Assembly: GCA_034933145.1 (NCBI GenBank)
Contig: JAYFOA010000036.1
Location: 23,468 to 87,467 of the forward strand
Length of the DNA: 64,000 bases
Origin: UBA4644 sp034933145
Lineage (GTDB): Bacteria > Bacillota > Clostridia > Oscillospirales > Butyricicoccaceae
Reading direction: 5' to 3'
Position numbers and translations under genes: made by a program. The notes beneath the pieces are model-generated. The model did no database searches. It was not told the origin of the DNA and saw nothing but the letters and a program-made list of their open reading frames with translations. Positions 49,742 to 58,149 of this stretch are shown here, piece by piece. Position 1 is the first letter of the stretch. Every line of letters starts with the position of its first letter.

Positions 49742-50389
49742 ATGACCAGAAAAGAGCGCGGCGCACGCGCAGTTGCCGTCTTAAAAGAACATTACCCTGC
49801 CACCTGCTCACTGGAGGCGGAAAAAGATTACGAACTGCTGTTTTCCACCCGCCTGTCCGCCCAATGCACCGATGCGAGGGTCAATCTTGTCACTGCAGAG
49901 CTATTTCAGAAATATCCGACGCTCAGCAGCATCGCGGAGGCCGACTATGAGGCACTATGCGCCATCATCCGGCCCTGCGGCCTGTTCCGCACCAAGACCG
50001 CAGACATTCAGAAAAGTGCCCGGATGCTGCTGGATGTTTACGGGGGGCGGGTACCCGACACGCTGGAAGAGCTGCTGAATCTGCCGGGCGTCGGACGAAA
50101 AACCGCAAACCTCATCGTCTCGGACATCTACGGAAAGCCGGCGATCGTGGCGGACACCCACTGCATGCGCATCTCCAACCGGCTGGGGCTTGTAAGCTGT
50201 GGTAACGACCCCTATAAGGTGGAAATGGCACTGAAAAAGATCATTGTGCCGGAGGAGCAGGCCGATTTCTGCCACCGGCTGGTGCACTTCGGAAGGGATA
50301 TATGTACGGCCCGGAGCCCGAAATGCCAGGTTTGTCCCCTGTCGGAGCTTTGCGTTCAATATCAAAAAGATCAAAAAGCGGCGGGATAA
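49742..50389 (+). CDS. nth: Endonuclease III
   Basis: A 215-residue base-excision DNA glycosylase/AP lyase for oxidised pyrimidines. The helix-hairpin-helix is LPGVGRKTANLIV with the catalytic lysine near residue 119, and the catalytic aspartate is in IVADTHCMRISNRLGL near 137. The C-terminal 4Fe-4S cluster ligands are CTARSPKCQVCPLSELC (spacing 6, 2, 5) near residues 188-204. SAQCTDARVN near 39 is also conserved. The ATG was chosen by GGAGG; the longer frame to 49688 covers the leader. Confidence 0.97.
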   Translation: MTRKERGARAVAVLKEHYPATCSLEAEKDYELLFSTRLSAQCTDARVNLVTAELFQKYPTLSSIAEADYEALCAIIRPCGLFRTKTADIQKSARMLLDVYGGRVPDTLEELLNLPGVGRKTANLIVSDIYGKPAIVADTHCMRISNRLGLVSCGNDPYKVEMALKKIIVPEEQADFCHRLVHFGRDICTARSPKCQVCPLSELCVQYQKDQKAAG

Positions 50390-50576
50390 TCTCTCCCGCC
50401 GCCCGGTCAGTCAACAAATCAGTTCAGCTCAGCGCATCAAAAGACGTTTCAAAATCTTTTTCAGCGGCGTACGCGGTAAAAGATACCCCTTCCCCTGCCG
50501 ATTTTCCGAAGAAAATCGGAAAACCGCCTGCGGGCTGAGCCAAAACCTTTAAACGCATAACCTGTGCCGATCTCTG

Positions 50577-50601
50577 CGCCGCTGTCAAGCGGCGTTTTTT
50601 T
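50577..50601 (+). terminator. Terminator downstream of nth
   Basis: A perfect 7-bp stem (50577-50583 with 50588-50594) and a GTCA loop are followed by a seven-T run. The T-run overlaps the stop codon of the convergent phosphoesterase gene. The 190 bases between nth and here also hold two T-less inverted repeats (50378-50402 and 50499-50518). Confidence 0.85.
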
Positions 50602-51073
50602 ATTTTAATATACGAATTCCGTACCGAGATGGCGTTCCTGTCTCATATACTGCATAAGAGCCTCCATTTCGCAGGCTTCCCGGGCAGAGATATATGCGCC
50701 CGTCCTCCGCCCGGATATCGGCAACATGTGTATGCCCGTAGCAAACCACCTGTGCTTCCGCCGGCGCGGCGGTACGCAGCCCATACAGCCCCTGCTTGAC
50801 GCCCTGAAGATGTCCGTGGGTCAGGTAAAAAACCGTTCCGTCCAGCGTCAGCAGGCGTTCCGTGGGGAACAGCGGGACAAAGTCGCAGTTACCACGCACG
50901 CCTGCCGCAAGAAGCGCCGTCGGCAGCTCAAGAGACAAAAACTCCCGCGCGCCGTCGCCCAGAAACAACAGGGCCTCCGGCTGCTCCCGCGCGAGCAGTT
51001 CCCGCAGGGAGCAGGCGTCCCCGTGGGTGTCCGAACAGATACAGATACGAATAGAAATCCTTCTTTCTGTCAC
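50600..51073 (-). CDS. YfcE/MJ0936-type metallophosphoesterase
   Basis: A calcineurin-like phosphodiesterase of about 150-157 residues. Metal ligands are visible as CSDTHGD near residue 13 (DxH), FLGDGAREF near 37 (GD), VRGNCDFVP near 59 (GNCD), LTHGHLQG near 83 and YGHTHVAD near 112 (GHTH). The drawn start is a GTG without a ribosome binding site. A better placed AGAAGG lies 6 bases before an in-frame ATT at 51052, which would give the usual family start xRICxxSDTHG, so initiation at AUU is possible. The substrate is unknown. Confidence 0.88.
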   Translation of the reverse strand: MTERRISIRICICSDTHGDACSLRELLAREQPEALLFLGDGAREFLSLELPTALLAAGVRGNCDFVPLFPTERLLTLDGTVFYLTHGHLQGVKQGLYGLRTAAPAEAQVVCYGHTHVADIRAEDGRIYLCPGSLRNGGSYAVYETGTPSRYGIRILK

Positions 51074-51097
51074 ATTGTCTGGGCAAAATCATATAAT
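51070..51097 (+). promoter_or_regulatory. Possible sporulation-type (sigma-E/K-like) promoter
   Basis: TCACATT (51070-51076), 13 bases and CATATAAT (51090-51097) resemble sigma-E/sigma-K promoters, whose -10 begins CATA. No sigma-A -35 box is found at 16-18 bases. It lies about 30 bases before the three-gene cassette. The call rests on pattern only. Confidence 0.4.
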
Positions 51098-51126
51098 ATG
51101 AATATCAACTACATAGGGGGAATACC

Positions 51127-51408
51127 ATGGTCGGAGAGATCGAGAACGTCGCAAGGTCGATGATGTCCTCGCCGCAGGGAATAAAAATAGTCAAAGGACT
51201 GGATAAATATAATGCCGCAATGAACACCGACGCGGGCAGACAGTTGATTGTCATGCTGGGTGCCGGGGGCGGCGACGCGCTGAAAGCGGCCGCAGCTGCC
51301 TCTGTGAGTGTGGCAAAGGATCCGGGCCGGGCGCTTCTTCAAAATCTTCTTTCCACAAAGGACGGCGCCGCACTGGCCGGCAAAGTCATCGAAGTCCTGG
51401 GCGTCTGA
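51127..51408 (+). CDS. Cassette protein 1, unknown, small helical
   Basis: A 93-residue protein with no recognised domain. It is predicted mostly helical, with a Met/Ser-rich N-terminal part (ARSMMSSPQGIKIVKGL), a central Gly/Ala-rich stretch (MLGAGGGDALKAAAAAS) and a final helix ending VIEVLGV. No signal peptide or membrane helix is seen. The start has a GGGGG site. Six bases separate it from the next gene. The simple, Ala-rich composition resembles small structural or spore proteins, but no family could be named. Confidence 0.65.
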   Translation: MVGEIENVARSMMSSPQGIKIVKGLDKYNAAMNTDAGRQLIVMLGAGGGDALKAAAAASVSVAKDPGRALLQNLLSTKDGAALAGKVIEVLGV

Positions 51409-51414
51409 TCCATT

Positions 51415-51951
51415 ATGGCGGAAATGGACGACAGGCTGAAGCGCCTGGTTTCCGACGAGCAGAGCATGAAAAGAGTCCTTGATATGGCGTCGGCGATCAT
51501 GGCACAGCGGAATGCAGCTCACGCTGCGCCGGAAAAAGCCGCCGAATCCGCCGAATCTGCCCGTCCTGCCGAACCTGCCGCTGCCGCGCAGCCGGACATG
51601 GCCTCGCTTCTTTCAGCCCTGCTGCAATCGCAGAAGAAGGAAGATCCGGCGGGAGAAGCTCCCGCCGCCGGCGCTGCCGGGCACGCGGACCCCGCCGGGG
51701 CCTCAGGTACCGGCGCATCGGCAGAATCGGAAAGCCAAAAAAATACTGCCGCCGCACTTGCCGACTCGCTTCCGCAGCTGATGCAAGCGCTGTCCGGCAA
51801 TGGAAATCTGGTTGACGGCAACCGAACAAATCTGATCAAGGCCATGAAGCCGTACTTATCCGAACGGCGCATCGGCAGTCTCGACCGGGCACTGCGGATG
51901 GCCAACGTGACAAAAGCCGCCAAATCGGCACTCCATATCCTGGGGAGATGA
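51415..51951 (+). CDS. Cassette protein 2, unknown, with disordered middle
   Basis: A 178-residue protein. The first 35 residues form a charged helix (DDRLKRLVSDEQSMKRVLDM). The middle (about 35-110) is Ala/Pro/Glu/Gly-rich and probably disordered, interrupted by a short helix MASLLSALLQSQ. The C-terminal 65 residues form a helical domain with SLPQLMQALSG and RTNLIKAMKPYLSERR and end ALHILGR. That C-terminal domain, which pairs a Leu-rich helix with a Lys/Arg-rich helix, may bind a partner. No clear ribosome binding site precedes it, so it is probably coupled to cassette protein 1. Confidence 0.65.
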   Translation: MAEMDDRLKRLVSDEQSMKRVLDMASAIMAQRNAAHAAPEKAAESAESARPAEPAAAAQPDMASLLSALLQSQKKEDPAGEAPAAGAAGHADPAGASGTGASAESESQKNTAAALADSLPQLMQALSGNGNLVDGNRTNLIKAMKPYLSERRIGSLDRALRMANVTKAAKSALHILGR

Positions 51952-51955
51952 GCCA

Positions 51956-52267
51956 ATGTATAATCGATACGTCCCCGGCGGCTTTGATCTGCCGCCGCCC
52001 GAAGAGGTGCAGCCGACGCCCGTCCAGGAGGCGCCGGCCTTCGCCGACATAAGCGCGGAGGAAACGCCGGCGGAGCCGGCAGCACCGGAAAAAAAGGGAT
52101 TGGTCGCCAATATCAAAAGTCTGTTCGGTAACAACATCAAGCTGCCGGACATGAATGCCGACACCGTTTTACTGCTGGTGCTGGTTTATTTCCTGGTGGC
52201 CGACGACAAGGAGAATATCAGCGACACGCTGCTGATCATCGGCGTGCTGCTGCTGCTTGGCTTTTGA
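51956..52267 (+). CDS. Cassette protein 3, unknown, C-terminal membrane hairpin
   Basis: A 103-residue protein beginning with a Tyr/Pro-rich stretch (MYNRYVPGGFDLPPPEE), then an acidic Ala/Pro-rich middle. The C-terminus has two hydrophobic segments (TVLLLVLVYFLV and LLIIGVLLLLGF) separated by a short charged turn, giving a likely membrane hairpin. The start lies 4 bases after the previous stop with GGGGAG, so it is cotranscribed. Similar short Leu-rich tails are common in small clostridial proteins of unknown role. Confidence 0.65.
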   Translation: MYNRYVPGGFDLPPPEEVQPTPVQEAPAFADISAEETPAEPAAPEKKGLVANIKSLFGNNIKLPDMNADTVLLLVLVYFLVADDKENISDTLLIIGVLLLLGF

Positions 52268-52335
52268 TAGGCCGATTGTAAACAAGTTCAGACTCTGACC
52301 GTCCTCCCCTGCATAAGGATGCGAGGAAGGCAAAA

Positions 52336-52374
52336 GGCTCCGGCTGCGCTGTCCGCGTGGCCGGAGTCCCTTTT
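52336..52374 (+). terminator. Terminator of the three-gene cassette
   Basis: A GC-rich stem (52336-52344 with 52360-52369, one bulged T) is followed by CTTTTCTTT. It lies about 70 bases after the last stop codon. Confidence 0.7.
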
Positions 52375-52402
52375 CTTTATGGTTTTTGCGCCGTACTGCG
52401 GG

Positions 52403-53152
52403 TCATTCGGGCTGGGCCCCGTTGGGCAGGAGAAAAAGGGAGTCCTCTGCCGCACCGACGCTCAGTTCGGTCAGCGTGACGGAATAGACCACCGTGTCCT
52501 GCTCTCGCGTCTCCGCGTACATCAAAAGCCCATTATCGAGCGATATATACCAGTCGGTATAGGCGTCCGCCGTCCCGCTGCGGACAGAAATGCAGGAAAC
52601 ACTGCCCCGATCACTCAGTCTCCCATCCAGAATCTGTTCGGGAGGCAGGGCGCACACATCTTCATATGATGGAACGCGGCCCAGCTCGTCTGCGGTAAAA
52701 TCGCCGGGGCTCCCCTCGTAATAGGTTCCGCCCTCCGACCCCCAAAGATAGACATGCTGCTCCGTCAGAATCGCCTGAGTCCGCAGCTTTCCGCCGGCAT
52801 CGTACTGATTGGCCCGGCAGATGCCCGGCCGGACCCACCAGCGGCTATCCAGCGTTTTGCTCCCGCCCGTATAGGAGTAGACCGCGCTGGCACGGCATCC
52901 GTATTCCGTGGGCCGGGACAGCGAGGCGATCACCCGCTGCACATTGTCTTTATCCACCGTAATGTCGGCGATCTTCCCGTCGTTTTCCCGGCTTATGCCA
53001 GGGGTGGGATCGATGGGAACTGTTCCTTGCTCAGGCGGCAGCGTGATGCCGCCGTCGCCGACGGACCGGTCAAAAACGAACAGGCCGATCAGCAGCGCCG
53101 CCGCCAGAACGAACAGCGCCGCAAATACGACCGGCAGCGTGCGTTTTTTCAT
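52403..53152 (-). CDS. Unknown membrane-anchored extracytoplasmic protein
   Basis: A 249-residue protein with one N-terminal membrane helix (about 5-27, VVFAALFVLAAALLIGLFVF) and the rest outside. A Pro-rich linker (about 35-52) is followed by a strand-rich domain with repeated Tyr-Ser/Thr pairs (SAVYSYTGGSKTLDSRWW, VVYSVTLTELSV), suggesting a beta sandwich or lipoprotein-carrier (LolA/LppX)-like fold. Function unknown. It reads in the same direction as the epimerase gene, 52 bases after it, and may be the last gene of the trpS operon. Confidence 0.7.
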   Translation of the reverse strand: MKKRTLPVVFAALFVLAAALLIGLFVFDRSVGDGGITLPPEQGTVPIDPTPGISRENDGKIADITVDKDNVQRVIASLSRPTEYGCRASAVYSYTGGSKTLDSRWWVRPGICRANQYDAGGKLRTQAILTEQHVYLWGSEGGTYYEGSPGDFTADELGRVPSYEDVCALPPEQILDGRLSDRGSVSCISVRSGTADAYTDWYISLDNGLLMYAETREQDTVVYSVTLTELSVGAAEDSLFLLPNGAQPE

Positions 53153-53204
53153 TGCTTCCTCCCGATTCCCGCGTCCGGCAGTAAAGGCCGGTTTTCAGAA
53201 CGGA

Positions 53205-54356
53205 TCAGGCCTGCGGGCAAAAATCCAGCGCCGGTGCCGCGCGCCGCCCGGCCCAGAAAAGCAGATCGTCCGCGATCCGCGCGCAGGCATGACCGTCTCC
53301 GTAAGGATTGACGGCCTTTGCCATCTGCATATACCGCTCTCCGCCGAGGAAAAGTTCCTCCGCCTCCGCCACTATGGCCGCGGTCTCCGTCCCAATGACG
53401 CGGACGGTTCCGGCGCGGACCGCCTCCGGCCGCTCGGTCTCACGCCGCATTACCAGTACCGGCTTTCCGAGCGCGGGTGCTTCTTCCTGCAGTCCGCCGG
53501 AATCGGTCATGACAAACAGGCTGCGCGCCATCAGGTTGTGCATATCGAGAACTCCTACCGGCGGCAGCAGCAGAATGTTCCTCTTTCCCGTAAGAATCCG
53601 GTAGGCCGGTTCGCGCACGGCGGGACTCGGATGTACCGGATAGACGAATACCACGTCGGGATGTGCGTCCGCCAGCATGGCAATCGCAGTAAACATATGC
53701 TCCATCGGCTCGCCCTGGTTCTCGCGCCGGTGCGCGGTGATGGCAATTACGCGGTCGTTTTTCGAAAGCGCGCGAAGCACCGCGTCCTCAAATACATAAT
53801 CTTCCCGTACGGTATGGCTAAGTGCATCGATCACGGTATTTCCGGTGACAAATACGTTGCTCGTGATATTTTCTCTTTTAAGGTTTTCACGGTTTTGCAC
53901 AGTTGGCGCAAAGTGTATGTCCGCAATCTGCCCCGTAAGGCGGCGGTTGGCTTCTTCCGGCCAAGGCGAGCGGATATCAAAGCTGCGCAATCCGGCCTCT
54001 ACATGACCGACCGGAATATGCGCGTAAAACGCTGCAAGCGCAGTGGTAAAGGTAGTTGTGGTATCGCCGTGAACCAGCACAAGGTCCGGCTTTGCCTCCT
54101 GCAGGACGTCTCCCATCCCAAGCAGTACGCGGGAAGTGATCTGCGAAAGGCTCTGGCCATGTTCCATGATATCGAGGTCATAGTCCGGCTTAACCGAAAA
54201 CGCGCCAAGCATCTGATCCAGCAGTTCACGGTGCTGGGCGGTTACGCAGACAAGAGATTCAATCTCCGGCCGGGATGCAAGCTCCCGAACCAGCGGGCAC
54301 ATCTTAACAGCCTCCGGGCGGGTGCCAAAAACGCTGAGTACGCGCAGTTTATTCAT
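53205..54356 (-). CDS. wecB: UDP-N-acetylglucosamine 2-epimerase (non-hydrolysing)
   Basis: A 383-residue GT-B-fold enzyme interconverting UDP-GlcNAc and UDP-ManNAc. Landmarks are VFGTRPEAVKM near residue 9, VCVTAQHRELLDQML near 36, LVHGDTTTTF near 93, VGHVEAGLRSFD near 113, PWPEEANRRLTG near 127, TAHRRENQGEPM near 205 and TDSGGLQEEAPALGKPVLVMR near 283. UDP-ManNAc is the donor needed by TagA-type enzymes. It overlaps the upstream TagO-like gene by 8 bases. Confidence 0.97.
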   Translation of the reverse strand: MNKLRVLSVFGTRPEAVKMCPLVRELASRPEIESLVCVTAQHRELLDQMLGAFSVKPDYDLDIMEHGQSLSQITSRVLLGMGDVLQEAKPDLVLVHGDTTTTFTTALAAFYAHIPVGHVEAGLRSFDIRSPWPEEANRRLTGQIADIHFAPTVQNRENLKRENITSNVFVTGNTVIDALSHTVREDYVFEDAVLRALSKNDRVIAITAHRRENQGEPMEHMFTAIAMLADAHPDVVFVYPVHPSPAVREPAYRILTGKRNILLLPPVGVLDMHNLMARSLFVMTDSGGLQEEAPALGKPVLVMRRETERPEAVRAGTVRVIGTETAAIVAEAEELFLGGERYMQMAKAVNPYGDGHACARIADDLLFWAGRRAAPALDFCPQA

Positions 54357-55452
54357 GATGCTCCTCCTGCTCCTGCTCCTGCTTGTCCTCCGCAGGGTCC
54401 TGCTGCGCGGCCTGAGCGCGCTTCTTTTCGCGGACGGTGATGGCCATACCTACAAAAAAGCAAAGCAGCACCGCAATGGCCAGCACGATGATCTTGCTTT
54501 CGCCGGAGGTGGCGATCACCACGGCGGACAAACCCAGCACGGCGCTCAGCGCATACAGAATGGCAACGCTTTGCTTGGTGTCAAAGCCCATGTCGATCAG
54601 CCGGTGATGAACATGGCCACGGTCGGCGTGCATGGGACTCTGCCCCCGGGCCAGCCGCCGGACGATGGCAAAGGTTGTATCAAAGATCGGTAAGCCAAGC
54701 AGCAGAAACGGCACGGCAAAGGAGATGACCGCGTAAAACTTAAACAGGCCCTGGACCGACAGCGATGCCAGCAAAAAGCCCAGCAGCATCGATCCGGTAT
54801 CCCCCATAAATATCTTGGCGGGGTTCAGGTTATAGGGCAAAAAACCGATGCAGGCGCCGGCCAGCGCCGCCAGCGCCACCACCACATCCACCTCTGCCAG
54901 AAGGACGGCAATCGTGAACATGGTGATCGTGCCGATGGCGGACACGCCGCAGGCAAGCCCGTCCAGCCCGTCAATAAAGTTGACGGCATTGGTGATGCCG
55001 ACGATCCAGAACACCGTCAGCGGGACAGCCCAGGCTCCCAGGTGCAGATAGCCGCTTTCGGAAAAAGGATTGGTCAGGCTCTGCACACGCACGCCCGCCA
55101 GCACGGGGACAAGAGCGGCGGCAATCTGCCCGGCAAACTTGACCAGCGGCCGGAGGGTATATACATCATCCAAGACACCCAGCACCACGATGCCTACCGC
55201 GCCGATCAAAATGGCACGGATCCCAGAATCGATGGTGCCGAAGATCAGATAGGAGACCAGGAATCCGGCGAAAATAGCCAGCCCCCCGGCACGGGGGATC
55301 GGCTCTTTATGCATCCGGCGGTTATCCTTCGGAATGTCCATGGCACCGATCTTCTGGGCAAAAATCTTGACCAGCGGAGTCATGGCAAAAGCAACAGCCA
55401 CCGCGAGAATACAAGCGTACAGCGATGTAACGAGAAGACTGCGGTCTACCAT
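54349..55452 (-). CDS. tagO: TagO/WecA-type undecaprenyl-phosphate sugar-1-phosphate transferase
   Basis: A 367-residue polytopic membrane enzyme of the MraY/WecA family. It transfers GlcNAc-1-phosphate to undecaprenyl phosphate to start wall polymers. Motifs are DIPKDNRRMHKEPIPRAGG near residue 39, NAVNFIDGLDGLACG near 157 (catalytic Asp), FMGDTGSMLLGF near 217 and ADRGHVHHRLID near 275 (HIHH-type loop). About ten membrane helices are visible. A charged Glu/Gln-rich tail (AEDKQEQEQEEH) ends the protein. It is cotranscribed with trpS (14-base gap) and the epimerase. Confidence 0.93.
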   Translation of the reverse strand: MVDRSLLVTSLYACILAVAVAFAMTPLVKIFAQKIGAMDIPKDNRRMHKEPIPRAGGLAIFAGFLVSYLIFGTIDSGIRAILIGAVGIVVLGVLDDVYTLRPLVKFAGQIAAALVPVLAGVRVQSLTNPFSESGYLHLGAWAVPLTVFWIVGITNAVNFIDGLDGLACGVSAIGTITMFTIAVLLAEVDVVVALAALAGACIGFLPYNLNPAKIFMGDTGSMLLGFLLASLSVQGLFKFYAVISFAVPFLLLGLPIFDTTFAIVRRLARGQSPMHADRGHVHHRLIDMGFDTKQSVAILYALSAVLGLSAVVIATSGESKIIVLAIAVLLCFFVGMAITVREKKRAQAAQQDPAEDKQEQEQEEHHE

Positions 55453-55466
55453 ACGTATGCCTTCCT

Positions 55467-56483
55467 TTACGGCCGCGGCAACAGGCCGGTTTTTTTCTGG
55501 GCCTTTCCCAGCGTACGGGCGGCCAGCGCGGCGGCGCGTTCCGCGCCTTCTCTCTGAATCTGATCCAGATAATCTCTGTTTTTCAGAAGGTCCTCCACCT
55601 TCTCACGGAAGGGACGCAGCATCTCAGCTACCGCCTCACCGCAGGCAAGCTTGAAATCTCCGTAACCTTTCCCTTCAAACCGGCATTCGGTCTCTTCCGG
55701 CGTAATGCCGGCGGCAATGGAATAGATCGTGATCAGATTATTGACTCCATCCTTACCCTCACCCCGGTGCACCTGCATATCGGAATCGGTGACGGCGCGC
55801 TTAAACTTTCGGATGATGTCCTCCGGTTTATCCATCACATAAATGCAGGAATTGGGGTTGGGATCGGATTTGCTCATCTTGCGCTCCGGTTCCGCCAGGC
55901 TCATGATCTTTGCGCCCATGGCAGGGATATATGGCTCCGGCAGCAGGAACGTCTGCCCGTAAATGCTGTTAAAGCGGGCGGCGATATCCCGGGCGATCTC
56001 CACATGCTGCTTCTGGTCGGCACCCACCGGCACATAGTCCGCCTGATAGAGCAGAATATCCGCCGCCATCAGTGCAGGATAGGTAAAGAGTCCGGCGTTG
56101 ATATTGTCGGCGTTCCGGGCGGATTTATCCTTGAACTGGGTCATCCGGGACAGCTCGCCAAACATGGCGTAGCAGTTCAGAATCCACGCAAGCTCCGCAT
56201 GGGCAGGCACCTGGCTCTGGATGAACAGCACGCTTCTTTTCGGATCGATCCCGGCGGCCAGCAGGCTGGCCAGCGCACGCAGAGTGTTCTGCCGAAGGGC
56301 AGCGGGGTCCTGGCGCACAGTCAGGGAGTGGAGATTGGCCACCATATACAGGCAGTCAAACTGCTCCTGCATAGCGGCCCAGTTACGGATGGCACCGATA
56401 TAGTTGCCCAGCGTGAACTGCTGTCCGGAGGGCTGAATTCCGCTGAGTACGATTTTTTTGCGCTCGTCCGAATGCTCGGGCAT
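55467..56483 (-). CDS. trpS: Tryptophanyl-tRNA synthetase
   Basis: A 338-residue class Ic synthetase. The HIGH-equivalent is QPSGQQFTLGNYIGA near residues 17-31 and the KMSKS motif is KMSKSDPN near residue 200. YPALMAADILLYQADYVPVGADQKQH near 133 is the substrate pocket region. The length is standard. The start at 56483 has AGAAGGAAT; the frame to 56687 is leader. A GC-rich hairpin lies in the 5' leader near 56588-56612, but no T-box motif is seen. Confidence 0.96.
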   Translation of the reverse strand: MPEHSDERKKIVLSGIQPSGQQFTLGNYIGAIRNWAAMQEQFDCLYMVANLHSLTVRQDPAALRQNTLRALASLLAAGIDPKRSVLFIQSQVPAHAELAWILNCYAMFGELSRMTQFKDKSARNADNINAGLFTYPALMAADILLYQADYVPVGADQKQHVEIARDIAARFNSIYGQTFLLPEPYIPAMGAKIMSLAEPERKMSKSDPNPNSCIYVMDKPEDIIRKFKRAVTDSDMQVHRGEGKDGVNNLITIYSIAAGITPEETECRFEGKGYGDFKLACGEAVAEMLRPFREKVEDLLKNRDYLDQIQREGAERAAALAARTLGKAQKKTGLLPRP

Positions 56484-56737
56484 AAGAAATTCCTTCTTTC
56501 TGCTGCAATACCTCACGCGGACAAGAAGTCCTGCCGTCGCGGGCGGTAATTTTATTGGTTTTGGGCAGGCGCGGAAAAGGCCGCCCCCGCCCACCGGGCA
56601 GGGCCCGGGCGGCGTCAGCGCGGCGTGCCCCTGCAAAAACAAGTTTACAGATAAATTTATTATACTTGAATGTGTGGATAATAGCAAGAATATTCAGCCG
56701 CCGTCCGCGAAAAATAAGGCGAAAGGAGCTGATAGAC

Positions 56738-58042
56738 ATGGACAAGAGGCTATTGACGCGTCTGACCTGTTTTTCCATGGCGCTGGCGGTAATTCTGGGC
56801 GGAAGCACGCTCTATTACGGCAGGAAAGCCTCGGTCTGCAGCACGTACATTTCCCTGCAGAATCAACGGGCCCTTTCCCGCCTTTTGGAGAGTGTCGACA
56901 ATCTGGACAGTGCGCTGCGGAAGACGGCCTGCGTACCCGCAGGGGAAATGCGCAGCCTGCTGGCCGCAGAGATCTGGCGCCAGTGTGAGAGCGCCAAGGC
57001 AGCGATGTCTGTACTGCCGCTGAGCGATACGCATCTGGAAAAGACGGAGAAGTACCTGGCGCAGGCGGGCGATTACGCCTATTATCTGCTGCGGCAGGGG
57101 GTCTATGGCGGAACCTCTGAAAACGACGTCAAAAATCTCGCGACATTGGCTACCATCTCCGCCGCACTGGTACCTCAGCTCTCCGCTCTGAAGGAGCGGG
57201 CAGATACGGGCGATGCGGTATTTGAAGCGGTCATTCGCGGTCAGAGTACCGCCACGGCCGCTACGGACGCCTTTGTCCAAACCGAAACCAGTTTTCCCGA
57301 ATACGAAGGGCTGAGCTATGACGGGCCCTTTTCCGAGCATATATCGCAAATGAAGCCGAAGCTGCTTGACGGGCTTGCGGAATGCTCCCCTGAACAGGCC
57401 CGCGCCGTGGGATCGGCGCTGCTGGACACGAATGACCTGCAGCTTCAGTATGAAGGCGACGGCGAGATTCCCTATTACTGTTTTTCCGCCGGTGACGGAC
57501 GCACGCTCTGCATTACCAAGGTTGGCGGCAAGCTGCTCGCCCTGACCGACGAGCGGCAGTGCGGAGAAAGCGTCCTGACCCCGGACGAGGCGGTAAAGGC
57601 CGGCGACGAGTGGCTGGCCGCCCATGGTTATGACCGGATGGTCAGCACCTATTATACGCTTTCCGGCGGCACAGCCAATATCAATTATGTTTCTACGCAG
57701 GACGACGCGGTGGTCTATCCCGACCTCATCACCCTCAGCGTGGCGCTGGATGACGGTTCGGTGATGCGGGCAGATGCCCGCGGATACCTTATGAACCATA
57801 TCGTGCGGACAGCGCCATCCGTCGATCTGAGTGGTTCCGTTCCGCCGGAAGCGGAAGGCATGGAAGTCCTGTCGCAGCGGCAGGCAGTCATCCCCACGGC
57901 GGGAAAAAACGAGGTCTGGTGCCACGAATACCTCTGTCAGCTGGCCGGCGGCAAGGCACTGATCTATGTCGGCTGTGAAAGCGGCAAAGTAGAAAATGTT
58001 CTGCTGCTTGTCGAAAATGAAACCGGCACGCTGACGCGGTAA
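56738..58042 (+). CDS. ypeB: Germination protein YpeB
   Basis: A 434-residue protein. YpeB is needed for assembly and control of the spore cortex-lytic enzyme SleB. An N-terminal hydrophobic signal-anchor (about 8-27) is followed by a long helical YpeB_N region. The hallmark YEGLSYDGPFSEH lies near residue 185-200. PepSY-like beta domains fill the C-terminal half (about 240-420, with LLALTDERQCGES and VVYPDLITLSVALDDG). The start has AAGGAG. It is a clear marker of an endospore former. No SleB-like gene is adjacent. Confidence 0.93.
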   Translation: MDKRLLTRLTCFSMALAVILGGSTLYYGRKASVCSTYISLQNQRALSRLLESVDNLDSALRKTACVPAGEMRSLLAAEIWRQCESAKAAMSVLPLSDTHLEKTEKYLAQAGDYAYYLLRQGVYGGTSENDVKNLATLATISAALVPQLSALKERADTGDAVFEAVIRGQSTATAATDAFVQTETSFPEYEGLSYDGPFSEHISQMKPKLLDGLAECSPEQARAVGSALLDTNDLQLQYEGDGEIPYYCFSAGDGRTLCITKVGGKLLALTDERQCGESVLTPDEAVKAGDEWLAAHGYDRMVSTYYTLSGGTANINYVSTQDDAVVYPDLITLSVALDDGSVMRADARGYLMNHIVRTAPSVDLSGSVPPEAEGMEVLSQRQAVIPTAGKNEVWCHEYLCQLAGGKALIYVGCESGKVENVLLLVENETGTLTR

Positions 58043-58071
58043 ACTCGCTATACCCCGGCTTTTGCAGATAA

Positions 58072-58116
58072 AGTCCCCCCGGATGGATTATTTCCTTCGG
58101 GGGGACTGTTTATTTT
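58072..58116 (+). terminator. Terminator of ypeB
   Basis: A 9-bp perfect stem (58072-58080 with 58099-58107) is followed by GTTTATTTTT, 30 bases after the stop codon. Confidence 0.88.
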
Positions 58117-58149
58117 TGGACGGCCGGGACATAAGATATGGGACGGCGA

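Noticed and set aside
53000..54440. Rightward open frame of 510 codons opposite the 2-epimerase
   Set aside because: Shadow of wecB and its neighbour; the wecB reading is complete and conserved.
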